Source: Natronorubrum daqingense (GTDB lineage: Archaea > Halobacteriota > Halobacteria > Halobacteriales > Natrialbaceae). Taken from it: a DNA stretch of 64,000 bases. The position numbers and the translations under genes were made by a program. The DNA is taken from contig NZ_CP019327.1 of NCBI RefSeq assembly GCF_001971705.1, positions 806,001 through 870,000 on the forward strand, written 5' to 3'. The notes beneath the pieces are model-generated. The model ran no database searches. It had not been told where the DNA came from and was given only the letters and a program-made list of their open reading frames with translations. Shown piece after piece: positions 51,613 to 60,940 of the stretch (position 1 is its first letter; each line of letters begins with the position of its first letter).

Positions 51613-52980
51613 ATGGAACGCACACGTCGATCGGTGCTCCAGGCAGGGGCTGGCGCACTCGCACTCGGCACGCTCGCCGGCTGTCTCAGCGATCCCGTAA
51701 GCGGCGAGGCCGACGGTGGGTACGCCTCGTTTTTCGCCCTCTGGGACATGGCATCCGAAATCGGCGGCGACGAACTCGAGTTCGAAAACGCCGTTCCCAC
51801 GGGGGATATGGGTCACGGGTACGAGCCCTCGAGCGATCTGCAACGCGATATCGCCGATTCGGACGTCTTCGTCTACTTCGAGACCGACGAGTTCGGCTGG
51901 GTCGAAGAGTACGTCGTCGACTTCGAACGGGACTACGACCACCTGACCCTGATCGACGCCATGGACGGACTCGAAGATCAGTTCCTCGAGATGGACAGCG
52001 ACACGGCAGCCGATCAGGAACCCGACAACTTCGACGACGACCCCGAATCGGTTTCGGTGGTCGGATTCGAGCTATTCGAGCGCCGGAGCGGGGAGGAACT
52101 CGCGTGGTGGCACAACGACCACTGGCACGGCGGCCTCCCCGACGTCGCCGTCGGCGAGACGCTCGAGGTCGAAGCCGTCGTCGAGGACAGCGAGGGTCGA
52201 ATCCTCCCCATCGGTTCGAACGAACTCTTCCAACTCGAGGCGACGACCGCCGACGACAGCGAGGGCGAGACCGTCGAAATCGACTCCCAAGGAGATCACG
52301 TTATCTTCAGCGGTCTCGAGGAAGACATGTCGCGGGTCGTCTTCGAACTCGTCGCGGACGACGAGGTCGTCTTCGACACGAGCAACGACAACGCGCGACT
52401 CGAGGTCGTCGACGAGGTCGAAGATAGCGACGTTCCGGAGATGTACGACCCTCACGTCTGGGTCGATCCGGTTCTGGTCCGTGACATCGTCGGGACGATC
52501 AGAGACGGCCTCATCGAGGCCGACCCCGACAACGAAGACGTTTACGAGGAAAACGCCGCAGCGTACATCGACCGGATCGACGACGTTCACGAACAGCTTC
52601 AGGGTCTCTTCGAAGATGCTGACCGGGACATCGCCGTCCTCGCCGGCCACGACGCCTTCCAGTACCTCGAGGCTCGCTACGATATCGAGTTGCACACGCC
52701 GGTCGGCATCTCACCCGACGACAACGTCTCTCCCAACGATATCAGCGATACGATCGAGATCATCGAAGAGAACGACATCGACACGATCCTCTACGATCCG
52801 TTCGACGACATGAGCAACGTCATCGACGAGGCGCTCGCCGAGACCGACGCCGAGGATACCGCGCGGCTCTCGCCACTCGAAGGCACGACCGAGGAGTGGG
52901 AAGACGACGGATACGGCTGGGTCGAGCAGATGGAGGAAGTCAACATTCCGGCGCTTCAGGCCGCATTCGGTGCCGACTGA
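51613..52980 (+). CDS. znuA: zinc ABC transporter substrate-binding lipoprotein with inserted domain
   Basis: 455 residues from MERTRRSVLQAGAGALALGT at 51613, a Tat signal with lipobox LAGC. The ZnuA/TroA cluster A-1 ligands are visible: GDMGHGYEPSSDLQ (His68), YDPHVWVDPVL (His281), LAGHDAFQYLEARYDIE (His348) and an Asp in LYDPFDDMSN (about 397-401). Where ZnuA proteins normally carry a short His-rich loop, residues 146-266 form a whole extra domain (WWHNDHWHGGLP, IDSQGDHVIF, FELVADDEVVFDT) homologous to the lipoprotein at 50764. Head of znuA-znuC-znuB. Confidence 0.92.
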   Translation: MERTRRSVLQAGAGALALGTLAGCLSDPVSGEADGGYASFFALWDMASEIGGDELEFENAVPTGDMGHGYEPSSDLQRDIADSDVFVYFETDEFGWVEEYVVDFERDYDHLTLIDAMDGLEDQFLEMDSDTAADQEPDNFDDDPESVSVVGFELFERRSGEELAWWHNDHWHGGLPDVAVGETLEVEAVVEDSEGRILPIGSNELFQLEATTADDSEGETVEIDSQGDHVIFSGLEEDMSRVVFELVADDEVVFDTSNDNARLEVVDEVEDSDVPEMYDPHVWVDPVLVRDIVGTIRDGLIEADPDNEDVYEENAAAYIDRIDDVHEQLQGLFEDADRDIAVLAGHDAFQYLEARYDIELHTPVGISPDDNVSPNDISDTIEIIEENDIDTILYDPFDDMSNVIDEALAETDAEDTARLSPLEGTTEEWEDDGYGWVEQMEEVNIPALQAAFGAD

Positions 52981-53073
52981 TTTGGGCATGATCGGCACAA
53001 TATTCGTACCGATCTGTCGAGCCAAAGTAGAAGAGATAAACCACTCCGTGCCCGAACACCAAGTGAATTCACC

Positions 53074-53814
53074 GTGAGTGCAGTCGTCGATATCCAGAAC
53101 GTGTCGTTCGCGTACGGCGAGAGCGTCGCCGTTCGGGACGTCTCGTTGACGATCGACGAAGGCGACTTTTTGGGACTCATCGGCCCGAACGGCTCCGGGA
53201 AGACGACGCTACTTCACCTGATGTTGGGTCTGCACAGCCCAGATAGCGGTTCGATCGAACTCTTCGGCGACCCGGTCGACGAGTTCGAAGCCGGCGAGCG
53301 AATCGGCTACGTCTCCCAACAGGCGACCAGTCGCGGCGGAACGATGCCCGTCACCGTCCGCGAAGCCGTGACGATGGGTCGATTCGCCCACGCCGGCTTC
53401 GGTCGACTTTCCGACGCCGACGAAAAAATCGTCGACGACGCACTCGAGACGGTCGACATCTCCGACCTCGAGACTCGACGCGTCAACCAGCTCTCGGGCG
53501 GCCAACGCCAGCGAGCCTACATCGCCCGGGCGCTCGCCTCCGAGGCGGATCTGCTCGCACTGGACGAACCGACCGTCGGCGTCGACGCCGAGTCTCGAGA
53601 CGAGTTCTACCAACTGCTCGATTCGCTCAACGACTCGGGAATTACGATCGTCCTGATCGAACACGATATCGGCGTCGTCACGGACCGTGCGGATCATATC
53701 GCCTGTATCAATCAGGAACTGTACCACCACGGAGACACGGAATCGTTCGTCGAAAGTGACGCCTTAGCAGCGGCCTACGGCTCGACCGGGCAGGTCGTTC
53801 ATCACCACCATTGA
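53074..53814 (+). CDS. znuC: zinc ABC transporter ATP-binding protein
   Basis: 246 residues from GTG 53074. Walker A GPNGSGKTTLLHL, signature QLSGGQRQRAYIARA, Walker B LLALDEPTVGVD and H-loop IEHD are complete. The protein ends in VVHHHH, an unusual natural His run that may bind zinc and sense the metal at the cytosolic side. Its stop overlaps the znuB start by one base. Confidence 0.92.
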   Translation: MSAVVDIQNVSFAYGESVAVRDVSLTIDEGDFLGLIGPNGSGKTTLLHLMLGLHSPDSGSIELFGDPVDEFEAGERIGYVSQQATSRGGTMPVTVREAVTMGRFAHAGFGRLSDADEKIVDDALETVDISDLETRRVNQLSGGQRQRAYIARALASEADLLALDEPTVGVDAESRDEFYQLLDSLNDSGITIVLIEHDIGVVTDRADHIACINQELYHHGDTESFVESDALAAAYGSTGQVVHHHH

Positions 53815-54824
53815 TGGGACCGAGTATTCGCCGTTCCGTCGAGTTCGCGGGTCTCGCCTTGACGGCCGTGTTGGCCGTCGTGATGATCGGATTCGTCACC
53901 GTCGAGTCCCTCCGTTCGCTCGCTGTCGGGGAGTTCCTCTACGGGCAGTTTATCACCACCGGCCGGTGGATGGACTACTACCTCGGGACGAACGTCTTCA
54001 GCCACGGCTTCATGTGGCGCTCGATGGCGACGACGGTCCTCATCGGCATCATCGCGCCGGTCGTCGGAACGTACCTCGTCCACAGAGAGATGGCCCTGAT
54101 CGGCGAAACGCTCGCTCACACGGCGTTCGCCGGCGTCGCTATCGGACTGTTGTTCAGTACGACGACGGACTGGGACGGCAGCCTGCTCACCGCGGCGCTC
54201 GTCGTCGGTATCCTCGGCGCGCTGGGCGTCCAGTGGCTGGCCGAACGGACGAACACCTACGGCGACGTGCCCATCGCGATCATGCTCACCGGGAGCTTCG
54301 CCGTCGGGACGATCATCATCAGCTACGGGCAGGGACTCTCGGGTGTCAGCATCGAGGACTACCTCTTTGGCAGCGCGGCAGCGGTTCCGACGGAAGGCGC
54401 TCAACTCGTCGTGGTCCAGACGATCGCCGTCCTCGGCGTGATCGCGATCACGTACAAACAGCTGTTGTTCATCACGTTCGACGAGCAAGCCGCACGCGTC
54501 GCTCGCCTCAACGTCACCGGCTACAACACGCTCTTGATCGTGATGACCGCCGTAGTCGTCGTCGGCGCGATGCAGATTCTCGGCGTCATCCTCGTCGCCG
54601 CGATGCTCGTCGTTCCGGTTGCGGCCGCCTCACAGCTCGCGAACAGCTTCCGGGAAACGCTCGTCCTCTCGGTCCTGTTCGGCCAGATTTCCGTCATCGT
54701 GGGCTACGGACTCTCGGTCCACCAGAGTCTCCCGCCGGGTGGCTCCATCGTCGTCGTCGCGATCGTGGTCTACCTCCTCGCGATCGCCGCCTCGAGTCGT
54801 TCTGCGGCGCTGTCGATGCACTGA
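53814..54824 (+). CDS. znuB: zinc ABC transporter permease
   Basis: 336 residues from ATG 53814 (TGATG overlap with znuC). Eight to nine membrane segments with the ABC-3 family loop MALIGETLAHTAFAGVAIGL and GAMQILGVILVAAMLVVPVA. Forms the channel for Zn2+ (or Mn2+) import with ZnuC and ZnuA. The gene is the last of the operon; 115 bases separate it from the next gene. Confidence 0.92.
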   Translation: MGPSIRRSVEFAGLALTAVLAVVMIGFVTVESLRSLAVGEFLYGQFITTGRWMDYYLGTNVFSHGFMWRSMATTVLIGIIAPVVGTYLVHREMALIGETLAHTAFAGVAIGLLFSTTTDWDGSLLTAALVVGILGALGVQWLAERTNTYGDVPIAIMLTGSFAVGTIIISYGQGLSGVSIEDYLFGSAAAVPTEGAQLVVVQTIAVLGVIAITYKQLLFITFDEQAARVARLNVTGYNTLLIVMTAVVVVGAMQILGVILVAAMLVVPVAAASQLANSFRETLVLSVLFGQISVIVGYGLSVHQSLPPGGSIVVVAIVVYLLAIAASSRSAALSMH

Positions 54825-54939
54825 TTGCGTGCGTGTCAGCTGTAGCGATTATCTGTCAGCCGTTTTCTCTCGCCTCGAGTCTGGCACACGCGTGTGTCAG
54901 GGTACAGCTTTACTTCGCCGCGAGTTGAGAGACCGTGTG

Positions 54940-57051
54940 ATGGGCCGGCTGTCTGCGCTCTTCGATCCGGAATCCGTTGGTGTCGTCGGGGCGACCGACC
55001 GCGAGGGGTCGGTTGGGCGGGCGATCCTCGAGAACCTGCAGGAGACCTACGACGGTGAGATCGTACCCGTCAACCCCTCGCGCGAGCAGGTGCTCGGACT
55101 CGAGTGCTATTCCACCGTCACGGCAGCGCCGGCGATCGATCTCGCGGTGCTCGTCGTTCCACCCGACATCGTCCTCGAAGTACTCGATGATCTCGGTGAG
55201 ACCGACACCCGCGCGGTGGTCGTCGTGACGGCCGGGTTCGCCGAGTCGGGCGAGGAGGGGGCGACGCGCGAACAGCGCCTGTGCGAACGCGCCGAGCGCT
55301 ACGGTCTCGAGATCGTCGGGCCGAACAGCCTCGGCGTCATGTCGACGGCCAACGGCCTGAACGCCACCTTCGGCCCCGACTCGCCGCGCGAGGGGTCTAT
55401 TTCGTTTCTGAGCCAATCCGGCGCGTTCGTCACGGCCGTCCTCGAGTGGGCCGACGAGCAACGAATCGGCTTCCATCACGTCGTCTCCCTCGGGAACAAA
55501 GCCGACCTCGACGAAACGGACTTCCTCCGAGAGTGGGGCGACGACCCGGGGACAGACGTCATTATCGGCTACCTCGAGGGAATCGACGACGGCACTGCGT
55601 TCCTCGAGACTGCGCGTGAAGTGACGGAAGACACGCCGATCGTGCTCGTCAAAGCCGGCCGAACGGACGCCGGTGCGCAGGCCGCCTCCTCGCACACCGG
55701 CGCGATCGCCGGCAGCGAACGAGCCTACGAAACCGGCCTCGAGCAAGCCGGCGTGATCCGGGCGCACTCCGTCCAGGAGCTATTCGACTTCGCTCGAGCG
55801 CTTTCTGGCCTGCCGGAACCCGACACCGACGGCGTCGCCGTCGTGACGAACGCCGGTGGACCGGGCGTGCTCGCGACCGACGCCGTCGGCGACTCGCGAC
55901 TCGAGATGGCCTCGCTGAGCGCACAGACGACGGACCGACTGGCGGACGTCTTACCGGAGGAAGCGACCCGGTACAACCCGGTCGACGTGATCGGCGACGC
56001 CAACGCGGACCGATTCGGCGACGCGCTCGAGACCGTCCTCGAGGACGACGCCGTCGGTGCGGCGATCGTCGTCAGTGCACCGACGGCAGTTCTGGGATAC
56101 GACAGACTCGCCGAGACGATCATCGAGAAGCACGAAGATTACGGCAAGCCGATCGTGGCGTGTCTGATGGGCGGCGAGCGCGCGCGGGCCGCAGAGCAGG
56201 TCCTCCGCGGGTTCGGCGTGCCGAACTTTTTCGACCCGACTCGAGCGGTGGCCGGACTCGAGGCGCTGACCCGATACCGAGAGATTCGCGAGCGAACGAT
56301 CGACGAGCCGACGACGTTCGACGTCGACCGCGAGCGCGCACAAAAAGTACTCTCGCGCGCCGAGCGATACAGCGACAATCGCGTCGGCGTCGAGTCGATG
56401 GAGTTGCTCGAGGCCTACGGCATACCGACGCCGGCGAGCGAAGTGGTATCGGACCCTGATCGGGCGTCCGAGGTCGCGAGGGCCATCGAGGGCGACGTCG
56501 TGATGAAGATCGTGAGTCCCGACGTGTCCCACAAATCCGACATCGGCGGGGTTCGAGTCGGCGTCTCGGACGACGAGGTGGCCAGTGCGTACGAGGATAT
56601 CGTCGCTCGCGTGCGTACGTACCAGCCCGACGCGACGATTCTCGGCGTCCAGATTCAGGAACTCGTCGAGATGGAAGACAGTACCGAGACAATCGTCGGA
56701 ATGAACCGCGACCCGCAGTTCGGGCCGCTCGTCGTGTTCGGCCTCGGCGGTATCTTCGTCGAAACGCTCGAGGACACGGCGGTTCGCGTCGCACCGATCG
56801 GCGAGTCGGAGGCCCGCGACATGATCGACGAGATTCAGGCGTCGCCGTTGTTGCGCGGCGCTCGCGGACGTGAACCCGCACATATCGACGCCATCACCGA
56901 GACGATCCAACGGCTATCCCAGCTAGTCGTCGACTTTCCGTCGATACTCGAACTCGACGTCAACCCGCTGGTCGTCGCTCCGGAGGGTGTACAGGCGATC
57001 GATCTCAGCCTCACCGTCGACACAGACCGACTCGAGGGAGACGAGCCATGA
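54940..57051 (+). CDS. acetate--CoA ligase (ADP-forming), fused alpha and beta subunits
   Basis: 703 residues from MGRLSALFDPESVGVVGATD at 54940; a longer in-frame frame to 54619 is antisense-like noise over znuB. Order of domains: CoA-binding (FDPESVGVVGATDREGSVGR), two succinyl-CoA-synthetase-like flavodoxin domains with the phosphohistidine in AASSHTGAIAGSE, then ATP-grasp (LLEAYGIPTPASEVVSDPD; KIVSPDVSHKSDIGGVRVGV). It makes ATP from acetyl-CoA, ADP and phosphate, or activates acids in reverse. Haloarchaea use the fused form. Its end overlaps the next gene by 4 nt. Confidence 0.93.
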   Translation: MGRLSALFDPESVGVVGATDREGSVGRAILENLQETYDGEIVPVNPSREQVLGLECYSTVTAAPAIDLAVLVVPPDIVLEVLDDLGETDTRAVVVVTAGFAESGEEGATREQRLCERAERYGLEIVGPNSLGVMSTANGLNATFGPDSPREGSISFLSQSGAFVTAVLEWADEQRIGFHHVVSLGNKADLDETDFLREWGDDPGTDVIIGYLEGIDDGTAFLETAREVTEDTPIVLVKAGRTDAGAQAASSHTGAIAGSERAYETGLEQAGVIRAHSVQELFDFARALSGLPEPDTDGVAVVTNAGGPGVLATDAVGDSRLEMASLSAQTTDRLADVLPEEATRYNPVDVIGDANADRFGDALETVLEDDAVGAAIVVSAPTAVLGYDRLAETIIEKHEDYGKPIVACLMGGERARAAEQVLRGFGVPNFFDPTRAVAGLEALTRYREIRERTIDEPTTFDVDRERAQKVLSRAERYSDNRVGVESMELLEAYGIPTPASEVVSDPDRASEVARAIEGDVVMKIVSPDVSHKSDIGGVRVGVSDDEVASAYEDIVARVRTYQPDATILGVQIQELVEMEDSTETIVGMNRDPQFGPLVVFGLGGIFVETLEDTAVRVAPIGESEARDMIDEIQASPLLRGARGREPAHIDAITETIQRLSQLVVDFPSILELDVNPLVVAPEGVQAIDLSLTVDTDRLEGDEP

Positions 57052-58286
57052 CTGACACAGACACCGAGACAGACACATCGACAACAGCGAACGATCGAAA
57101 CTCGACCGAGAGCGAGCGGACTGGAGCCGAACAGCCCGAAACCGGCGATCGCGACGCGAGAGAAGCGGCGAGTGAGAGCGAAGATGACGAGACCGCTCAC
57201 GAGGTGCGCGAGCGGGAAATGGAGACGATTCTCGTCAGTTCGATCGAATCGGGGATCGGAAAGACCGCGATCACCATCGCACTCGCGGGCATCGCGCGAG
57301 ATGGCGGTGCACGCGTCGGCTACATGAAGCCGAAGGGAACCCGTCTCGAGAGTAACGTCGGGAAGACGCTGGACGCCGACCCGCTACTCGCACGAGATAT
57401 CCTGGGGCTCGAGGCGGAACTCCACGACTTAGAGCCCGTCGTCTACTCGCCGACGTTCATCGAACAAACGCTTCGGGGCCGAGAGGACCCCGACGAAATT
57501 CACGAGCGAGTCGAGGCGGCGTTCGAGACCGTCTCCGATGGGTGTGATCGACTGTTCGTCGAGGGCGGCGGCGAGTACACCGTCGGCGGGATCGTCGACC
57601 TCACCGATCCCGACGTTGCGGATCTCTTCGACGCACGCGTCGTCCTCGTCGCGCCGTACTCGATCCCCGGCGACGTCGACGACGTACTGGCCGCAGCAGA
57701 CGCCTTCGGAGATCGACTCGCGGGCGTCGTCTTCAACAACGTCGAGAACGCCGCCCACGACACGCTCGAGTCGACCGTGGTCCCGTTCCTCGAGAGCCGC
57801 GGAATTCCGGTCTTCGGGATCATGCCCCGCATACAGGTGCTCTCGGGAGTTTCGGTCGACGAACTGGCTTCGGAACTCGGCGCGACGGTACTCGTCGAGG
57901 GCGAAGACAGCTACATCGAGCGCTTCAGCGTCGGCGCGATGGGTGCAGACAGCGCGCTTCGATACTTCCGGCGAACGAAAGACGCCGCCGTCATCACCGG
58001 CGGTGACCGCGCCGGCATCCACACCGCAGCACTCGAGGCACCCGGCGTCACGTGCTTGATCCTCACCGGTGGCCACCGCCCGTCGAAGACCATCATCGGC
58101 GAGGCTGCACAACAGGGGCTCTCGATCCTCTCCGTCCAGACCGACACGCTCACGACGGCCGAACGCGCCGAGAGCATCGTTCGCAGCGGCCGCACGCGCG
58201 ACGAATCGACCGTCGATCGAATGGAGGACTTGCTCTCCGATCACGTCGACGTCGAATCGATCCTCGAGGGCACCTCGGGCGCGTGA
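57048..58286 (+). CDS. phosphotransacetylase-like protein (P-loop BioD-type domain plus DRTGG domain)
   Basis: 412 residues from ATG 57048 in an ATGA overlap. The first 60 residues are acidic and disordered. About 60-270 is a BioD-like P-loop domain (ETILVSSIESGIGKTAITIA; LFVEGGGEYTVGGIVDLTDP), as in the N-terminal half of Pta. Residues 275-390 are a DRTGG domain (GAMGADSALRYFRRTKDAAV, then ITGGDRAGIHTAAL). The Pta catalytic domain itself is missing, so it is probably regulatory. Coupling to the ADP-forming ligase supports a role in acetyl-CoA metabolism. Confidence 0.87.
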   Translation: MTDTDTETDTSTTANDRNSTESERTGAEQPETGDRDAREAASESEDDETAHEVREREMETILVSSIESGIGKTAITIALAGIARDGGARVGYMKPKGTRLESNVGKTLDADPLLARDILGLEAELHDLEPVVYSPTFIEQTLRGREDPDEIHERVEAAFETVSDGCDRLFVEGGGEYTVGGIVDLTDPDVADLFDARVVLVAPYSIPGDVDDVLAAADAFGDRLAGVVFNNVENAAHDTLESTVVPFLESRGIPVFGIMPRIQVLSGVSVDELASELGATVLVEGEDSYIERFSVGAMGADSALRYFRRTKDAAVITGGDRAGIHTAALEAPGVTCLILTGGHRPSKTIIGEAAQQGLSILSVQTDTLTTAERAESIVRSGRTRDESTVDRMEDLLSDHVDVESILEGTSGA

Positions 58287-58404
58287 CTCGTGAGAAACGC
58301 AGGAATCGCGCTCGGCGTGCGTTCGTGTTTCGTTTCACCGAGGACTGGTGTCTCCTCTCGGTCGTCGTGAATGCGTCTGACCAACAATTAAGAGTCCGCC
58401 ACGC

Positions 58405-58710
58405 ATGAGCCAAGTCATGGACGACACTCCCCAAGAAATTACCTCTCTCGTCGGTCGCGAGGTATACTCGAACAACGGCGTTTTCGTCGGCGAAGTCGAG
58501 GATCTTCGTTTGAACGTCGACGGCGAAGCCGTCACCGGACTCGCTCTGGGCCAGCTCAACACCGAACTGTTCACCGACACCGCTCGCGGAACGCAAGGCG
58601 TCATCGTTCCCTACCGCTGGGTCCGTGCCGTCGGAGACGTCATCCTGATCAACGATGTCGTCGAGCGCGTCAAACAGCCCGACGAGGAAGAGCAAGAAGT
58701 CGTCGCCTAA
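58405..58710 (+). CDS. PRC-barrel domain protein
   Basis: 101 residues. EITSLVGREVYSNNGVFVGE and VEDLRLNVDGEAVTGLALG are the PRC-barrel opening strands; GVIVPYRWVRAVGDVILIN closes it. PRC-barrel proteins in archaea include the CdpB cell-division adaptors and ribosome-maturation-like proteins; this one could belong to the CdpB type. A TATA-like AACAATTAAGAG lies at 58383-58394, just upstream. Confidence 0.87.
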   Translation: MSQVMDDTPQEITSLVGREVYSNNGVFVGEVEDLRLNVDGEAVTGLALGQLNTELFTDTARGTQGVIVPYRWVRAVGDVILINDVVERVKQPDEEEQEVVA

Positions 58711-58949
58711 CGTAGTAGTCCACCACCATAGACTGTCGTGTGCCTCTTACGTAGCTTCTGCACTATTGATTATTTCTGCTTCCTGGATGTGTTTCGTGTC
58801 TCGCAGGTAGTGACAGTCTTTGTCTATCTGATTGCAATCTCGCAGCTATCTGTGAAGATTACGACGGTACCGTTCCTCGCTAATATTTTAACCTATGTTA
58901 TGATGAAACCAATATATGCGCGAGAGAGATTGTATAGTTCATTGTTGGC
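58711..58949. other. AT-rich spacer without a supported gene
   Basis: Composition drops sharply to AT-rich after about 58740 (TTGATTATTTCTGC; CTAATATTTTAACC). A 76-codon frame from 58738 is rich in Phe, Val and Ile, but its codon use is not haloarchaeal and it matches nothing I know. Together with 58950-59220 it forms an AT-rich patch, probably acquired. Confidence 0.45.
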
Positions 58950-59438
58950 ATGGATCGAAAAAGCGTAGTCGAATTCGCAACACTAGTTTCTGGAATAACG
59001 TTGGGTATACTCTCCCTCGTGAGTTTCACTGTCAACCATGTGCTCGTTGCAAGCTTCTTTTTGGTCGCAATAGTCTCGGCAGTGCAGTGGAGTTCAGAAA
59101 CTGCCAGAGATATTTTTGACGAACATCCTGAAGCGTATCACGTGTTACTCGGAGCGATCAGTATGATCGCGATCGTGGGCCTGCTTATTGAAATTCTGTC
59201 GCTGAACTGCAATGGTTTGAGCCGAGAAGGTCCACGGAATGCACCTCAGTTTCCGTTCGATCCTTCGCTGCCGTCGACGCCCATCGCGTCGAAGAGCGTC
59301 CGTTTGACGGCCTCTTCGGTGAGGTCAAGCAGCGTGTCACGCGTCTCCTCTGAAATCTGGATGCCGGTGAAAATCCCCAGCGGGATTTCGGCGCTGGCCT
59401 GCGTCGAGTGGCCCGCCGTCTCGCCCATCTCGCCGTAG
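58950..59438 (+). CDS. small membrane protein running into antisense of the next gene (possibly truncated)
   Basis: Frame of 162 codons from MDRKSVVEFATLVSGITLGI. The first 88 residues encode three hydrophobic segments in AT-rich DNA. From about 59215 the frame enters GC-rich DNA and, after 59246, reads the antisense of the RCK-DHH gene, giving Ser/Pro-rich noise. The original stop and C-terminus therefore seem lost, probably by a deletion that joined the AT-rich patch to the DHH gene's 3' side. Treat only the first half as protein-like. Confidence 0.4.
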   Translation: MDRKSVVEFATLVSGITLGILSLVSFTVNHVLVASFFLVAIVSAVQWSSETARDIFDEHPEAYHVLLGAISMIAIVGLLIEILSLNCNGLSREGPRNAPQFPFDPSLPSTPIASKSVRLTASSVRSSSVSRVSSEIWMPVKIPSGISALACVEWPAVSPISP

Positions 59439-60694
59439 GCGTCCTCGAGTACCTTGCCGATGTTGATTCGGATGTCCTTCGAGCGACCCGCGAGGAAGAT
59501 GGTCTCGTCCGCGATGCCGAAGACGGCAGTCGTGGTGACGCCCTCGAGATCCAGCAGGTGACTCGCGGCCTGGGTGAGCGCCTCGCGGTCGCGGACGAGT
59601 CCGGCGTTCGAGACGAGGTGACTACCCTGGACGTCTCGGTTGGTGATCGCCTCGGCAAGCACGTCGAGCGTTTCGGGGGACATCGACGGCGACTCGACTT
59701 GTTCTAAGGTGTCGTGGTTGGCGAAGGGGTAGAGATACGCGGCGGCGGTGAGATCCGCGGGGGTAGTGTCGCGTTTGAAATCGAGCGTCTCCGCGCGGAT
59801 ACCGTACAGTAACGCGGTGGCGACCTCCTCGGAGACGTTCATGTCGAACTCCTGTATGTACTTCGTCATTATCGTCGACGTGGAGGACATGTTCGGTCGG
59901 ATGTCGACGAATTCGGGTTCGTACTCCACTTCGGGTTCGTGGTGGTCGACGACAATGTCGACGTCGAGGTCCATCTCTGCGGACGTCGCGTGATCCACCA
60001 TGGCTGCCGTATCGTAAATGGCGTGATCGCCGATTTCGTCCCACTGCACCAGATCAATCCCGAGGAGGTTGACGAACGCGCGATTCTCCTGGTGGCCAAC
60101 GTCACCCAGATAGATGATATCCGATTCGACGCCGAGGTGGGACGCAATCGCCTGCAACGCGGCCGCGCTCGCGATCGAATCCGGGTCGGGGCTGTCCTGC
60201 GTGACGATTGCCAAGCGCTCGTCGGTCGTCTCGACCAGCTGGGCGAGTTTCCCCGCGTTGTACTCGAGTTCCCCCGACTCGAGGGCGCGGAGGGCGGATT
60301 CGGCGATCACCGACGACGGGTTGATGACGATGTCGGCACCGGCTTCCTCGAGTTCGTCGCCGGAGACGGGATCGCTCGCGCGTGCGACGACGAACTGGGT
60401 ATCGTCGACGGCGCGGATGTGTTCGACGGCCTGTTTGTTAGATTCGACGTCGGAGGCGAGGATGAGGACGACGTCGCGGTCGGTGACGAAGTCTGCGGTT
60501 TCGGGTTCGCTGATGTCTGCCGTGCGAGCGTCGAGGTCCTGATCGCGGAGGGACTCGACGCGGCTTTCGTCACGGTCGATGATCAGGACGTCCTTTCCCT
60601 GCTCGACGAGTTCTTCTGCGACGGCGTAGCCGACGCTCCCACATCCCAAGATCGCATAGTCAGAAATCGACGAGATGGTAACCCCCGTACTCAT
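59246..60694 (-). CDS. RCK (TrkA-N) - DHH/DHHA1 phosphoesterase fusion
   Basis: 482 residues from MSTGVTISSISDYAILGCGS at 60694. Residues 15-130 are a TrkA-N Rossmann domain (ILGCGSVGYAVAEELVEQGK; VLIIDRDESRVESL). About 160-320 is a DHH phosphoesterase with DSPDPDSIASAAAL and VDHHEPE, and 340-470 a DHHA1-type domain ending in an RNA/DNA-binding-like region (GRSKDIRINIGKVLEDAYGE; GGH replaced by AGH). It probably hydrolyses a nucleotide such as a cyclic dinucleotide or oligoribonucleotide, with NAD(H) or nucleotide sensing by the RCK part. Confidence 0.88.
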   Translation of the reverse strand: MSTGVTISSISDYAILGCGSVGYAVAEELVEQGKDVLIIDRDESRVESLRDQDLDARTADISEPETADFVTDRDVVLILASDVESNKQAVEHIRAVDDTQFVVARASDPVSGDELEEAGADIVINPSSVIAESALRALESGELEYNAGKLAQLVETTDERLAIVTQDSPDPDSIASAAALQAIASHLGVESDIIYLGDVGHQENRAFVNLLGIDLVQWDEIGDHAIYDTAAMVDHATSAEMDLDVDIVVDHHEPEVEYEPEFVDIRPNMSSTSTIMTKYIQEFDMNVSEEVATALLYGIRAETLDFKRDTTPADLTAAAYLYPFANHDTLEQVESPSMSPETLDVLAEAITNRDVQGSHLVSNAGLVRDREALTQAASHLLDLEGVTTTAVFGIADETIFLAGRSKDIRINIGKVLEDAYGEMGETAGHSTQASAEIPLGIFTGIQISEETRDTLLDLTEEAVKRTLFDAMGVDGSEGSNGN

Positions 60695-60866
60695 TGAACG
60701 TGTGGTGGGACCGACCACACTTAACGCTCCCGAAGATTGTTACCCGATGAAGTGCTCGATCAGTGACGAACAGCGCCGAAAGGTGCGGAGTAGTGTGTGT
60801 TCGTCCCTGTCACGACGAGTTCTAAGGGAAACGTATTTCACTCGTCGCAGAAAAGTCGCGGGTACA

Positions 60867-60940
60867 GGGCCGGTAGCTCAGTTCGGCAGAGCGTCTGACT
60901 CTTAATCAGACGGTCGCGTGTTCAAATCGCGCCCGGCCCG
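60867..60940 (+). tRNA. tRNA-Lys (anticodon CUU)
   Basis: Acceptor GGGCCGG pairs with CCGGCCC (60933-60939), discriminator G. Anticodon stem TCTGA/TCAGA encloses CTCTTAA, giving anticodon CTT. T arm GCGTG-TTCAAAT-CGCGC. No intron and no encoded CCA. Two tail-copy units follow in tandem. Confidence 0.95.

Noticed and set aside
54619..54939. N-terminal extension of the acetate-CoA ligase
   Set aside because: The extra residues overlap znuB in another frame and are Ser/Arg-rich; the family begins at MGRLSALFDPESV.
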